DNA of 42,630 nucleotides from Chitinophagaceae bacterium (lineage in GTDB: Bacteria; Bacteroidota; Bacteroidia; Chitinophagales; Chitinophagaceae), in NCBI GenBank assembly GCA_016787085.1, contig JAEUVJ010000076.1, positions 1 through 42,630 on the forward strand, written 5' to 3'. Shown here in pieces: positions 8,458 through 16,578 of the stretch. The translations under genes and the position numbers were made by a program. Each line of letters begins with the position of its first letter. The stretch's first letter is position 1. A model generated the notes under the pieces. It was given only the letters and a program-made list of their open reading frames with translations. It had not been told where the DNA came from and did not search any database.

Positions 8458-10209
8458 TCAGAGATGAGCGACCTTTTTAGCTTTTACCCTTATCAGGTTG
8501 CTGATAGCTTTTTCAACTTCCTTTTTACCCTGCTCCACAGCTTTTAAACTGATATCGGTATCCGGGATACCTTTCAGGTTCTTCTCACTAAGTTCTTTCT
8601 GGAGAGCGGATAATTCGGCCAGTGCTATGGAATAGGCCTGGCGGATACTGTCTCTTTGTATTTCTACCATCGCCTTATTCAGTTCTTCATTCACTTTGTT
8701 CCATTCTATCTGGTCATAGGCTATGCGCAGCTTGTCCTGCATTCTTTCCCAGTCCACCTTGCTCATCTCTTTTTCATACTCATCTTTCAGCAGGCCTTTT
8801 TCATAGCTGGTCATTACATCGGCGATGGTTTGTTCCACCACTTTCCATTGTTTTTCTTCCAAAACCTTTCTTGAAGCATCTACCGCTTCTTTGACCTGCC
8901 GCTCCTGGTATTTGTTCAACCGGGGAAGGGCTGGCATTTCAGTAAAAGCTACATTTACAAAAGGTAATGAAAGGTTCATGTAAGGTACTGAGGCAGTATT
9001 GTTGAAATTGTAGGGCGACAAAGCAGAATGTTTTTCCTCTTCTTTATGGGCGATGCCATTCCTGGTATCTGTGGCAGGAACGGGTCTGATCTCGTTCACG
9101 ATGGATGCTGCCGGTATTTCTGTTGCGGCCGTGGCAGCTTGTGCGGTACCGTTCTCATTATCTGTATAAAGGAAAAATGGTGAAGAGAGACGGGGCAGTG
9201 AGGCTACGGATTCGTTTGAGGTCGTAGAAGGCCTGCTGATGATCAGTAAAGCATTAAGCGCAATAAAGCAAAGCAGGCCTGCCATCAGCGCAGCCAGTTT
9301 ATTAAAAGAGAAGATTTTTGTTTTCTGAATACCCATCATACATTCTATCCGGTGCAGCAGGTCATTCTTACTTCCGGAAGCAGCAACCGCCAGGGGCCTG
9401 GGTACGTGATTCAGTTTTTCTAATGTGAGGAGTGCCGTAGCGTAACCATAAGGATCGTATTGAAACTGCATGACCATTTCATCACAGCTTTTCTCACGTT
9501 CCCTTTCAATGATCCTGACAAAGGCTTTGACAAACGGGTTAAAGTAAAGAATGGTTTGAATAAAACGAACCACCAGGTTCAGCAGGTAATCATATCTTCT
9601 GATATGAGCTAATTCGTGAAGAATGATCGCTTCTGTTTGCTGAATGGACAAATGGCTGACAGCAGCAACCGGAAGCAGTATCACAGGTTTTAAAAAGCCA
9701 ATAGTGACCGGTGAAGTTACAATACCCGAAAGCCAGATATGTACCGGCTTTTTAATTCCCATCTGCGCGGCAACATTTTTGACGAATATTCTCCAGTTGA
9801 CATCTGCCTTGCTTACTTCAAACCGGCGTATTGCCTGTACGTAACGGTAATTGCGTACAAAATAAAAGACCGGGAGAACCAGTAAGAACAGGTATATCAA
9901 TGAAGCGACAGGAAGCATGTCAGACAACCACTCATTCAGGGCCTGGTTATTATTTCCGTAAATGGAGATCGTGGTGATGGCGCCATTGTCGGGGGTGATG
10001 GCAAACCAAATAGATATAAAAGTATAAATGAACCAGCCAAAACCTGCTATGACGAGACCTGTAGCCAGAGTGCTTTTTTGCCCCGAGCCGGCTTTTCTGA
10101 AAACGACGCTTAGTAACTGGTAAATGACCCAGAGTAGTGCCATTTGCCAGAGGCTATTGAGCAATGCCCAGCCTGTAGCCTGCAGAAAGTTTGATGGGCC
10201 CGTCAGCAT
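8458..10209 (-). CDS. BlaR1/MecR1-type M56 family membrane metallopeptidase
   Basis: A 583-aa integral membrane zinc protease. Hydrophobic segments lie at about 12-35, 50-70, 100-118 and 300-322. The M56 active-site motif HELAH is at residues 198-202, and the downstream sequence EREREKSCDEMV supplies the third ligand region, as in BlaR1. Instead of the penicillin-binding sensor domain of staphylococcal BlaR1, the C-terminal ~260 residues are a charged, helical, probably periplasmic region, so the signal sensed is unknown and need not be a beta-lactam. The blaI-like gene lies just 2 bp upstream in the same direction, the usual order. The likely role is signal-triggered proteolysis that relieves BlaI-type repression. 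Confidence 0.9.
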   Translation of the reverse strand: MLTGPSNFLQATGWALLNSLWQMALLWVIYQLLSVVFRKAGSGQKSTLATGLVIAGFGWFIYTFISIWFAITPDNGAITTISIYGNNNQALNEWLSDMLPVASLIYLFLLVLPVFYFVRNYRYVQAIRRFEVSKADVNWRIFVKNVAAQMGIKKPVHIWLSGIVTSPVTIGFLKPVILLPVAAVSHLSIQQTEAIILHELAHIRRYDYLLNLVVRFIQTILYFNPFVKAFVRIIEREREKSCDEMVMQFQYDPYGYATALLTLEKLNHVPRPLAVAASGSKNDLLHRIECMMGIQKTKIFSFNKLAALMAGLLCFIALNALLIISRPSTTSNESVASLPRLSSPFFLYTDNENGTAQAATAATEIPAASIVNEIRPVPATDTRNGIAHKEEEKHSALSPYNFNNTASVPYMNLSLPFVNVAFTEMPALPRLNKYQERQVKEAVDASRKVLEEKQWKVVEQTIADVMTSYEKGLLKDEYEKEMSKVDWERMQDKLRIAYDQIEWNKVNEELNKAMVEIQRDSIRQAYSIALAELSALQKELSEKNLKGIPDTDISLKAVEQGKKEVEKAISNLIRVKAKKVAHL

Positions 10210-10211
10210 GG

Positions 10212-10595
10212 TTATTGTTTTTTCAGGTTATCCAGCATCGCCTGTATCTTTTCTATTTCTTCGGGACTTGCTTTGTGTTCACCAAGGGCCTGGATCACCA
10301 GCTGGGTAGGGGAGCCGCCAAACAAATTATCAATCATTTTGCTCAGCAGGTGCTTTTGTGTTTTTTCTTTATTTACGGCCGCCTGGTAAATATGGGTCCG
10401 CATGGAGTCATCTCTTTTTACCAAACCTTTTTCGTGCATGATCTGCATTAGCTTAAGTGTAGTGGTGTATCCTACATCTTTGGTCCGGGCCAGCTCTTCA
10501 TGTACTTCCCTAACGGTAGCCATGCCTTTTGACCAAAGGGCCTGCAATATTTCCAATTCACTTTCAGTGGGCTTAATGGTCTTTGTGTTTGACAT
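10212..10595 (-). CDS. BlaI/MecI/CopY family transcriptional repressor
   Basis: A 127-aa winged-helix repressor (penicillinase repressor family). The N-terminal half, KPTESELEILQALWSKGMAT followed by VREVHEEL and GYTTTLKLMQIMHEKGLV, is the recognisable helix-turn-helix and wing. The C-terminal half (HLLSKMIDNLFGGSPTQLV...LGEHKASPEEIEKIQAML) is the usual dimerisation and protease-sensitive segment. It is transcribed first in a two-gene operon with the M56 peptidase. A dyad at 10619-10636, about 25 bp upstream, is a plausible operator for autorepression. Targets elsewhere in the genome cannot be seen from here. Confidence 0.93.
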   Translation of the reverse strand: MSNTKTIKPTESELEILQALWSKGMATVREVHEELARTKDVGYTTTLKLMQIMHEKGLVKRDDSMRTHIYQAAVNKEKTQKHLLSKMIDNLFGGSPTQLVIQALGEHKASPEEIEKIQAMLDNLKKQ

Positions 10596-10618
10596 ATAAC
10601 AGATTTTTCAAAACGAAT

Positions 10619-10636
10619 ATACGACTATTTTCGTAT
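10619..10636. promoter_or_regulatory. Candidate BlaI-type operator
   Basis: The perfect 6-bp inverted repeat ATACGA-N6-TCGTAT lies 24 bp upstream of the blaI-like start codon. A second, overlapping pair, ACGA (10613-10616) and TCGT (10631-10634), is also present. BlaI/MecI repressors bind palindromes of this size with TAC/GTA half-sites in their own promoters, so this is the natural candidate. It was assigned from position and symmetry only. Confidence 0.5.
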
Positions 10637-10887
10637 TGGGTGCATCCGGCAACCTTATTTAATATTTTTTAACATCGGTTAACAATGTGACGCTGAACGG
10701 GAAAAAAAGTTACAGGGGTAAATGACCACCCCCAAAACCTTCCTTCGATGCCGGATTTTTTGCCCCCTTCGCAGCCGCTATCTGGCTTCGGGCAGATGCA
10801 CAGCCGCAGGCCTGCATACCTGGTAATGAGTAAGATTTTGTGATTTAAAGGAGCAGCCATCCAGTTTGGCAGGGAGAGGAGAAAACA

Positions 10888-13800
10888 TTACCCAGATACT
10901 TTCACTTCGTCTTCCGGTAGCGGCACTATTACTTCAATGACAGCGCCCTTACCGGGTGTGCTGAATATATTATAGGTGCCGCCGATCATCAGCGCCCTTT
11001 CCTTCATACCCGTAATACCGAGGGTCTTTTTTTCAGCGATGGTGTCGGGATCAAAACCTTTTCCATTGTCTTCTATCAGCAACACCAACTGGCGTCCTTC
11101 CTGCATCAGCGATATATCCACTTTGCCGGCCCCGGCATGGCGGGCCACATTGGTAAGCGATTCCTGGAAGATACGGAACAGACCTATTTTGATCTTTTGC
11201 GGAAGGTTTTCATCATTGATACCCGTAATGAAATTGGTCCTGATCGCTGTTCTTTTCTCAAAGTCCTGTGAATACCACTCCAGTGTGGCAGACAGACCAA
11301 GATCATCCAGCAAGCCGGGCCTCAGCTCAGAGGATATCTTCCGTACCGTCATCACCATGGTATTGATGGCATCGAGTACCTCGTTGATGTCATGCGCATA
11401 TTTATCATTATGGACATTCAGGTTTTTACCCAGTCTTGATACATCCATTTTCAGTACCGTTAGTTGCTGGCCCAGCTCATCATGAATTTCACGGGCTACA
11501 TGCAGCCGTTCATCTTCCCTTACATTCTGCAGGTGTTCTGACAACCTTCTTATTTCTTCAAATGACTTTTTTAATTTCTCTTCGGCCTGTTTCCACTTGG
11601 TCATGTCTCTGGTCACACCCAAAGCTGCGATGATATCTCCGGCTGCATTCCGGAAAGGCACGATGGATACTTCACACCAGCGCCTGGTACCTTTCAGGGC
11701 GATCATTTCAAACTCCATCAGCCCTGATTTTCCTTCAAAGGCTTCTTCGAGCATTTTCCGGGCCGTATCTTTGTAAGCTTCACCTACAACTGTCAGCAAT
11801 GACTGGCCCTTTACCTGCTCTTCACTGTCCGCTTCTATCATTTGTAGTCCCGAAGTATTAATATCCATCATCCGGGCATCCGGCGTCATCAGTTTGATAC
11901 ATTCCGGGTCGGTATCTAAGATGGTCTTCAGCCGGTATTCACTTTCTTTCAGCGCCAGTTCTGCTTTTTTTCTTTCCGAGATATCCAGCATGGAACCGAT
12001 CATGCGGTAAGGCCGCCCTTCTGCATCGCAGACCAGGTACCCCCGGTCAAGTATCTCCACTATTTCTCCGTTGGATTTTAAAAACCGGTATTCGGCGCTC
12101 CATGTTTTTTCTTTATTCGCAATGGCCTGCTGCAGGCTTTTTTTGGCTCTTTCGAGGTCGTCAGGATGCAGGCCATCATACCAGGATTCAATTCCCTGTT
12201 TTACTTTTTCCCTATCAAATTGAAAGAGGCGGTAAAAATTTTCATTCCACCACATATTGCCGCTGATGAGGTCCCAGTCCCAGATCACATCATTAGTGGC
12301 CAGTGCAATGAAGTTGAACCGGTCATTGGATCGTTGAATTTCTTCAATGGCTTTTTTCCGTTCCGTAATATCCCTTACAAAGGCAAGGAAACGGTCAGAA
12401 GCGACCAGCCGGGCAGCTATCTCCACTTCTATCAGTTGTCCGTCCTTGCGTTTCAGCCTTCTTTCGGAGGTGACCACTTTTCCGGCTGCTATCTCCTGCA
12501 TTCTAAAAGGCATATCCAACAGTTCACGGGCATCGGTCAGTTCATGCACTTTCATCTGCAGCAGTTCTTCTTCGGAATACCCGGATAATTTTGAGCTGGC
12601 CGGATTTGTCACTATGATCTGACCCTGCAGGTCAGCAATAAAAATGCTGTCGCCCGCCTGCTCTACTAATGTGCGGTATTTCTGCTCACTTTCCTTTATG
12701 CGCAGTTCTGCCTTTTTTGTTTCTGTGACTTCGCGTACCAGTACGAGCACATCGTCAGGTCCTTGCGGAACATACCTGGCCTCGTAGTCATGCAACTCAT
12801 TTTCAACTTCCATCTGGTAACTATGGGTGATGACATTCCGCTCGTCCAAAACTTTTTTGACATTGAGTATCATCTCAGCGCCCAGCGGGGGAGCTATGAT
12901 ATCCGTGATCTTTTTGCCCATGAACTGCTCCTTTGGCACCAGTGTCTTTACTTCCATCGGGTTATTATAGTCAGCAAATCTGCCTTCCCGGTCAATGACC
13001 AGCAACATATCCGGCAGCGTATTGACGATCGCTTTGTTCCTACGCTCACTTTTTTCGAGTTCGGCTGTTTTTTCCGTCACCATTTTCTGAAGCCGTGCCG
13101 GTGTTCTGCTGAGATAGATGGCAAAGGCACCTCCGATAAATGAAAGTATCAGCCCCAGTACTGCGATAGGAATGACCGATTCAACCACCTTAAAGCCATT
13201 CGCCGGGATGACAGATAATTTCCATTCACCATTAGGTACCGTTACAAATACTTCTGTGGACCGGCCCGAGGTTTTTCTTGCCGGCAAAAAGAATTCTTCA
13301 TTCTTTGTATCAGGATTGAGCTTTGATATCTGGAAGTAATAACCATCGCGGCCACTGGTATCTATCCCGGCTGCTTTTAGCAGGGTAGGCATCCTGATGA
13401 TCACGGCGGAGAAGCCCCAGAACTTATTATTCAGGAAGTAGGGCAATCTTCCTACTACGGCCAGCCCTCCCTGTTTCAATTCAAAAGGACCGGCAAAGAA
13501 TAATTCCTTTTTTTCAATAGCCTTGAATGCTTCTTTATTGCGGGTACTGTCATTAAGAATGTCATACCCTATAGCCGATTCATTTCCTGTAAGCGGGTAA
13601 ATGTACCTGATCACTCCGCCGGGTACAAGCTGCAGCGCATCCATATACCTGTTGGTTTGCAGAATGTATGCGGCAATGGAATCAAAGTTCCTCGGGATAC
13701 CTTCCTTATCTATGATCAGCGTCAGCGCCTGCGTAGCGGATAAACTGTACTGAAGCGATTGCTGTAACCTGCTTTTGGCAGACATGGCCACATTCATTGC

Positions 13801-13953
13801 GGCTACTTTTTCATCCCGTTGCTGCATATCATAACGCAGCTTTACAAAAAAATAGCTGATGAGGGCCAGCAATGAAAAAATGAGCAGGCCGGTCATCAGG
13901 GAGTTGGTGAATAACCAGCGGCTGATAATATTGCTATTTTTATTTTTTTTCAT
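10888..13953 (-). CDS. CHASE and multi-PAS sensor histidine kinase, HisKA_3 (NarL-partner) type
   Basis: A 1021-aa membrane sensor kinase. One transmembrane helix lies at about 17-38, an extracytoplasmic CHASE-like domain at about 60-245 (ALQLVPGGVIRYIYPLTGNE is its typical core), and a second helix at about 262-284. Four PAS/PAC units follow at roughly 305-410, 420-535, 540-660 and 665-795, separated by the linkers ...ESEQKYRTL and ...ERKKAE typical of such arrays. The kinase core has the HisKA_3 phosphoacceptor His at about 824 in AREIHDELGQQL and an ATP-binding domain with N-box ESLTNVARHA and G1-box EDNGKGFD. This kinase class phosphorylates LuxR/NarL-type response regulators. None is encoded next to it, so it is an orphan in this window. 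The CHASE ligand is unknown. Confidence 0.92.
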   Translation of the reverse strand: MKKNKNSNIISRWLFTNSLMTGLLIFSLLALISYFFVKLRYDMQQRDEKVAAMNVAMSAKSRLQQSLQYSLSATQALTLIIDKEGIPRNFDSIAAYILQTNRYMDALQLVPGGVIRYIYPLTGNESAIGYDILNDSTRNKEAFKAIEKKELFFAGPFELKQGGLAVVGRLPYFLNNKFWGFSAVIIRMPTLLKAAGIDTSGRDGYYFQISKLNPDTKNEEFFLPARKTSGRSTEVFVTVPNGEWKLSVIPANGFKVVESVIPIAVLGLILSFIGGAFAIYLSRTPARLQKMVTEKTAELEKSERRNKAIVNTLPDMLLVIDREGRFADYNNPMEVKTLVPKEQFMGKKITDIIAPPLGAEMILNVKKVLDERNVITHSYQMEVENELHDYEARYVPQGPDDVLVLVREVTETKKAELRIKESEQKYRTLVEQAGDSIFIADLQGQIIVTNPASSKLSGYSEEELLQMKVHELTDARELLDMPFRMQEIAAGKVVTSERRLKRKDGQLIEVEIAARLVASDRFLAFVRDITERKKAIEEIQRSNDRFNFIALATNDVIWDWDLISGNMWWNENFYRLFQFDREKVKQGIESWYDGLHPDDLERAKKSLQQAIANKEKTWSAEYRFLKSNGEIVEILDRGYLVCDAEGRPYRMIGSMLDISERKKAELALKESEYRLKTILDTDPECIKLMTPDARMMDINTSGLQMIEADSEEQVKGQSLLTVVGEAYKDTARKMLEEAFEGKSGLMEFEMIALKGTRRWCEVSIVPFRNAAGDIIAALGVTRDMTKWKQAEEKLKKSFEEIRRLSEHLQNVREDERLHVAREIHDELGQQLTVLKMDVSRLGKNLNVHNDKYAHDINEVLDAINTMVMTVRKISSELRPGLLDDLGLSATLEWYSQDFEKRTAIRTNFITGINDENLPQKIKIGLFRIFQESLTNVARHAGAGKVDISLMQEGRQLVLLIEDNGKGFDPDTIAEKKTLGITGMKERALMIGGTYNIFSTPGKGAVIEVIVPLPEDEVKVSG

Positions 13954-14109
13954 CGGCTCTGATCGCTGAGAACAACCGGGCAGGGTGGCAGTTTAATTCA
14001 ATGACAGGTTGCTTACTGAAAGCTACTTAATTTTATTTTCTGTATTCTACTGGCAGGAGAAAATATAAACGGCGGCCGGGATAACAAAAGGAGGATGGGG
14101 TATATCCCC

Positions 14110-14145
14110 AAAAAAATAAGCCCCCCTGTAGACACAGCGGGACTT
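14110..14145 (-). terminator. Rho-independent terminator of hppA
   Basis: Read on the minus strand, the stem AAGTCCC-G-CTGT, a GTCT loop, and ACAG-G-GGGGCTT is followed by ATTTTTTT. It lies 25 bp after the hppA stop codon. Confidence 0.8.
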
Positions 14146-14170
14146 ACTGATAATGGTTCTGATTAAGTTC

Positions 14171-16414
14171 TTAAATATCTTTTTTCAAATATACAGTAGT
14201 CGGTTGACTATTTACAAATTTTGTTTGAGGTGCCGATATGGTTTTTTCTTCCTGTTTGGTTTGCACATGATCTGTGGATGCATTTCTATGGAAGGAAGCC
14301 AATGTTGGTGCAAGTACCAGGGATACGATGGACATCAGTTTGATCAGGATGTTCATAGACGGGCCTGAAGTATCCTTAAAAGGATCACCGACTGTGTCGC
14401 CTGTCACTGCGGCTTTATGCGGGTCGCTGCCTTTCTTGTAGGTCTGGCCGTTGATCACCACACCTGATTCAAATGATTTCTTTGCATTATCCCATGCACC
14501 GCCTGCATTGTTCTGGAACATACCCATGAGTACGCCGCTCACGGTAGCACCGGCCAGGAAACCACCTAAAGCTTCAGGACCGAGAACAAATCCGATAATG
14601 ATAGGGGATACAATAGCAATAGCTCCCGGTGCGATCATTTTTTTGATCGAAGCATCAGTAGAGATCGCTACGCATTTTTCATATTCCGGTTTTCCCTTTC
14701 CTTCCATGATGCCGGGAATTTCCCTGAACTGCCGGCGCACTTCTTCCACCATCGCCATTGCAGCCTGGCCGACGGCCTGTATAGCTAATGAAGAAAATAT
14801 AAAAGGTACCATCCCCCCGACAAACAACGAAGCCAGTACATCCGCTTTATAAATATCAATGCCCGACATTTTGTAGCCATTGTGATTGACCACTCCAACA
14901 TACGCGGCAAACAAAGCCAGTGCTGTAAGGGCGGCTGAAGCAATCGCAAATCCTTTACCGGTAGCGGCTGTAGTATTACCTACTGCATCCAGCACATCGG
15001 TTTTTTCACGAACATCTTTTGGCAGTTCGCTCATTTCAGCAATACCACCTGCGTTGTCGGCAATAGGACCAAATGCATCAATGGCTAATTGCATAGCCGT
15101 AGTAGCCATCATACCGGCAGCAGCGATCGCTACACCATACAGGCCTGCACATTCATAAGAACCCCAGATACCGCCTGCCAGCACAAGGATCGGCAATAAT
15201 GTTGATTCCATACCCACAGCAAGGCCACCGATCACATTGGTAGCATGACCTGTGCCTGATTGACGCACGATGGTATCAACCGGGCGTTTGCCCATAGCCG
15301 TATAGTATTCGGTAATGATGCTCATTAATGTTCCTACCACTAGACCAACAGCAATAGCGCCGAGCACACCCCATTTGGTAAACTCTTCATTGCGCAGGAT
15401 CATGGTTTCGGGCAATATATAATAGACCAGTCCGACAGAGGCGATGGCTGTGAGTACGATCGAACCCCAGTTACCCATGTTCAGCGCTTTCTGTACATTA
15501 TTGGTATTGATACCGGCTGCATCACTTACACGAACGAACCATGTACCTACAATAGAAAATAATATACCTACACCGGCGATCAGCATGGGGAGAAGGATGG
15601 GAGCAAGGCCGCCAAACTCATCCTCTGATTTGGTTTCCTGTCCCAGTACCATCGTAGCTAATACAGTGGCTACATACGAGCCGAACAGGTCGGCGCCCAT
15701 ACCGGCTACGTCGCCTACATTGTCTCCTACGTTATCCGCAATGGTCGCAGGGTTGCGGGGATCATCTTCCGGGATACCGGCTTCTACTTTACCTACCAGG
15801 TCAGCGCCGACATCGGCCGCTTTCGTATAAATACCACCGCCAACACGGGCAAATAAAGCAATAGATTCAGCGCCAAGTGAAAAACCGGTGAGGACCTCGA
15901 TGGTCTTTACCATTTCAGGAGAGTCAACCGATGAATCGGGGGCGAAGATCATTTTTAATATGATGAACAAACCTCCAAGACCCAATACCGCCAAACCCGC
16001 CACACCGAGTCCCATCACGGAACCGCCGGTAAAAGATACTTTCAATGCTTTGGAAAGACTGGTACGGGCAGCTTCTGCCGTGCGTACGTTACTGCGTGTC
16101 GCAATACGCATACCGATATATCCTGCCGTAGCACTGAATACAGCGCCGATCACGAAGGCAATAGCAATAGACCAGTGAGAGTTGTCATTGGTAGTAGCCA
16201 TGAAGCCGAGCAGGATCGCAACGATCACCACAAAGTATCCGAGTATTTTCCATTCTGCTTTCAGGAAGGCCATAGCGCCGGCAGCGATATGGTTGCTGAT
16301 CTCCTTCATGCGCTCGGTGCCCGCATTTTGTTTAGAGACCCAGTTGAATTTGACAAGGGTATAAAGCAAGCCGATTACACCCATGATAGGTACGACATAG
16401 ATCAATTTGTCCAT
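14171..16414 (-). CDS. hppA: Membrane-bound ion-translocating pyrophosphatase, K+-dependent type
   Basis: A 747-aa integral membrane pump that hydrolyses pyrophosphate and exports H+ and/or Na+. Some 16 hydrophobic helices are present. The substrate site is unmistakable: YTKAADVGADLVGKVEAG, then DDPRNPATIADNVGDNVGD and DVAGMGADLFGS, and near the end GDTVGDPFKDTSGP. The motif GNTTAATGKG (about residues 476-485) has Ala where K+-independent enzymes have Lys (GNTTKA), and Gly three residues later, which predicts a K+-dependent enzyme. The transported ion is not decided by what I can see, and Na+-pumping or dual enzymes occur in this phylum. A ~40-residue hydrophilic C-terminal tail extends beyond the last conserved helix. 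A strong promoter-like sequence lies upstream and a terminator downstream, so the gene is probably monocistronic. Confidence 0.95.
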   Translation of the reverse strand: MDKLIYVVPIMGVIGLLYTLVKFNWVSKQNAGTERMKEISNHIAAGAMAFLKAEWKILGYFVVIVAILLGFMATTNDNSHWSIAIAFVIGAVFSATAGYIGMRIATRSNVRTAEAARTSLSKALKVSFTGGSVMGLGVAGLAVLGLGGLFIILKMIFAPDSSVDSPEMVKTIEVLTGFSLGAESIALFARVGGGIYTKAADVGADLVGKVEAGIPEDDPRNPATIADNVGDNVGDVAGMGADLFGSYVATVLATMVLGQETKSEDEFGGLAPILLPMLIAGVGILFSIVGTWFVRVSDAAGINTNNVQKALNMGNWGSIVLTAIASVGLVYYILPETMILRNEEFTKWGVLGAIAVGLVVGTLMSIITEYYTAMGKRPVDTIVRQSGTGHATNVIGGLAVGMESTLLPILVLAGGIWGSYECAGLYGVAIAAAGMMATTAMQLAIDAFGPIADNAGGIAEMSELPKDVREKTDVLDAVGNTTAATGKGFAIASAALTALALFAAYVGVVNHNGYKMSGIDIYKADVLASLFVGGMVPFIFSSLAIQAVGQAAMAMVEEVRRQFREIPGIMEGKGKPEYEKCVAISTDASIKKMIAPGAIAIVSPIIIGFVLGPEALGGFLAGATVSGVLMGMFQNNAGGAWDNAKKSFESGVVINGQTYKKGSDPHKAAVTGDTVGDPFKDTSGPSMNILIKLMSIVSLVLAPTLASFHRNASTDHVQTKQEEKTISAPQTKFVNSQPTTVYLKKDI

Positions 16415-16452
16415 AAACCAGTGATTCTCTTAATAAAAAGTTTAAAGGACGG

Positions 16453-16483
16453 CAAAGATAGGGGAAAACAGCCTTCTTGTCAA
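16453..16483 (-). promoter_or_regulatory. Bacteroidota-type promoter of hppA
   Basis: On the minus strand, TTGACA (16483-16478) is followed by TATCTTTG (16460-16453), with 20 nt between TTG and the box. This closely matches the TTG-N(about 19-20)-TAnnTTTG consensus of Bacteroidota sigma factor promoters. It predicts a 5' leader of about 30-35 nt before the ATG at 16414. Confidence 0.75.
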
Positions 16484-16578
16484 TCTTACATGACTTTTTG
16501 TTGCCAGCTCCAAAGCCCTGATTTAGCGTCCCTTGCGACGCTCCTTTCAGGGTTCTGTATGCTGCTCATCAGGACTCT

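Noticed and set aside
10669..10860. 63-aa minus-strand frame in the gap between the BlaI and kinase genes
   Set aside because: Its composition is rich in Cys, Pro and Trp without motif, and no promoter box or homology pattern is visible. The 292-bp gap otherwise holds only the candidate operator.
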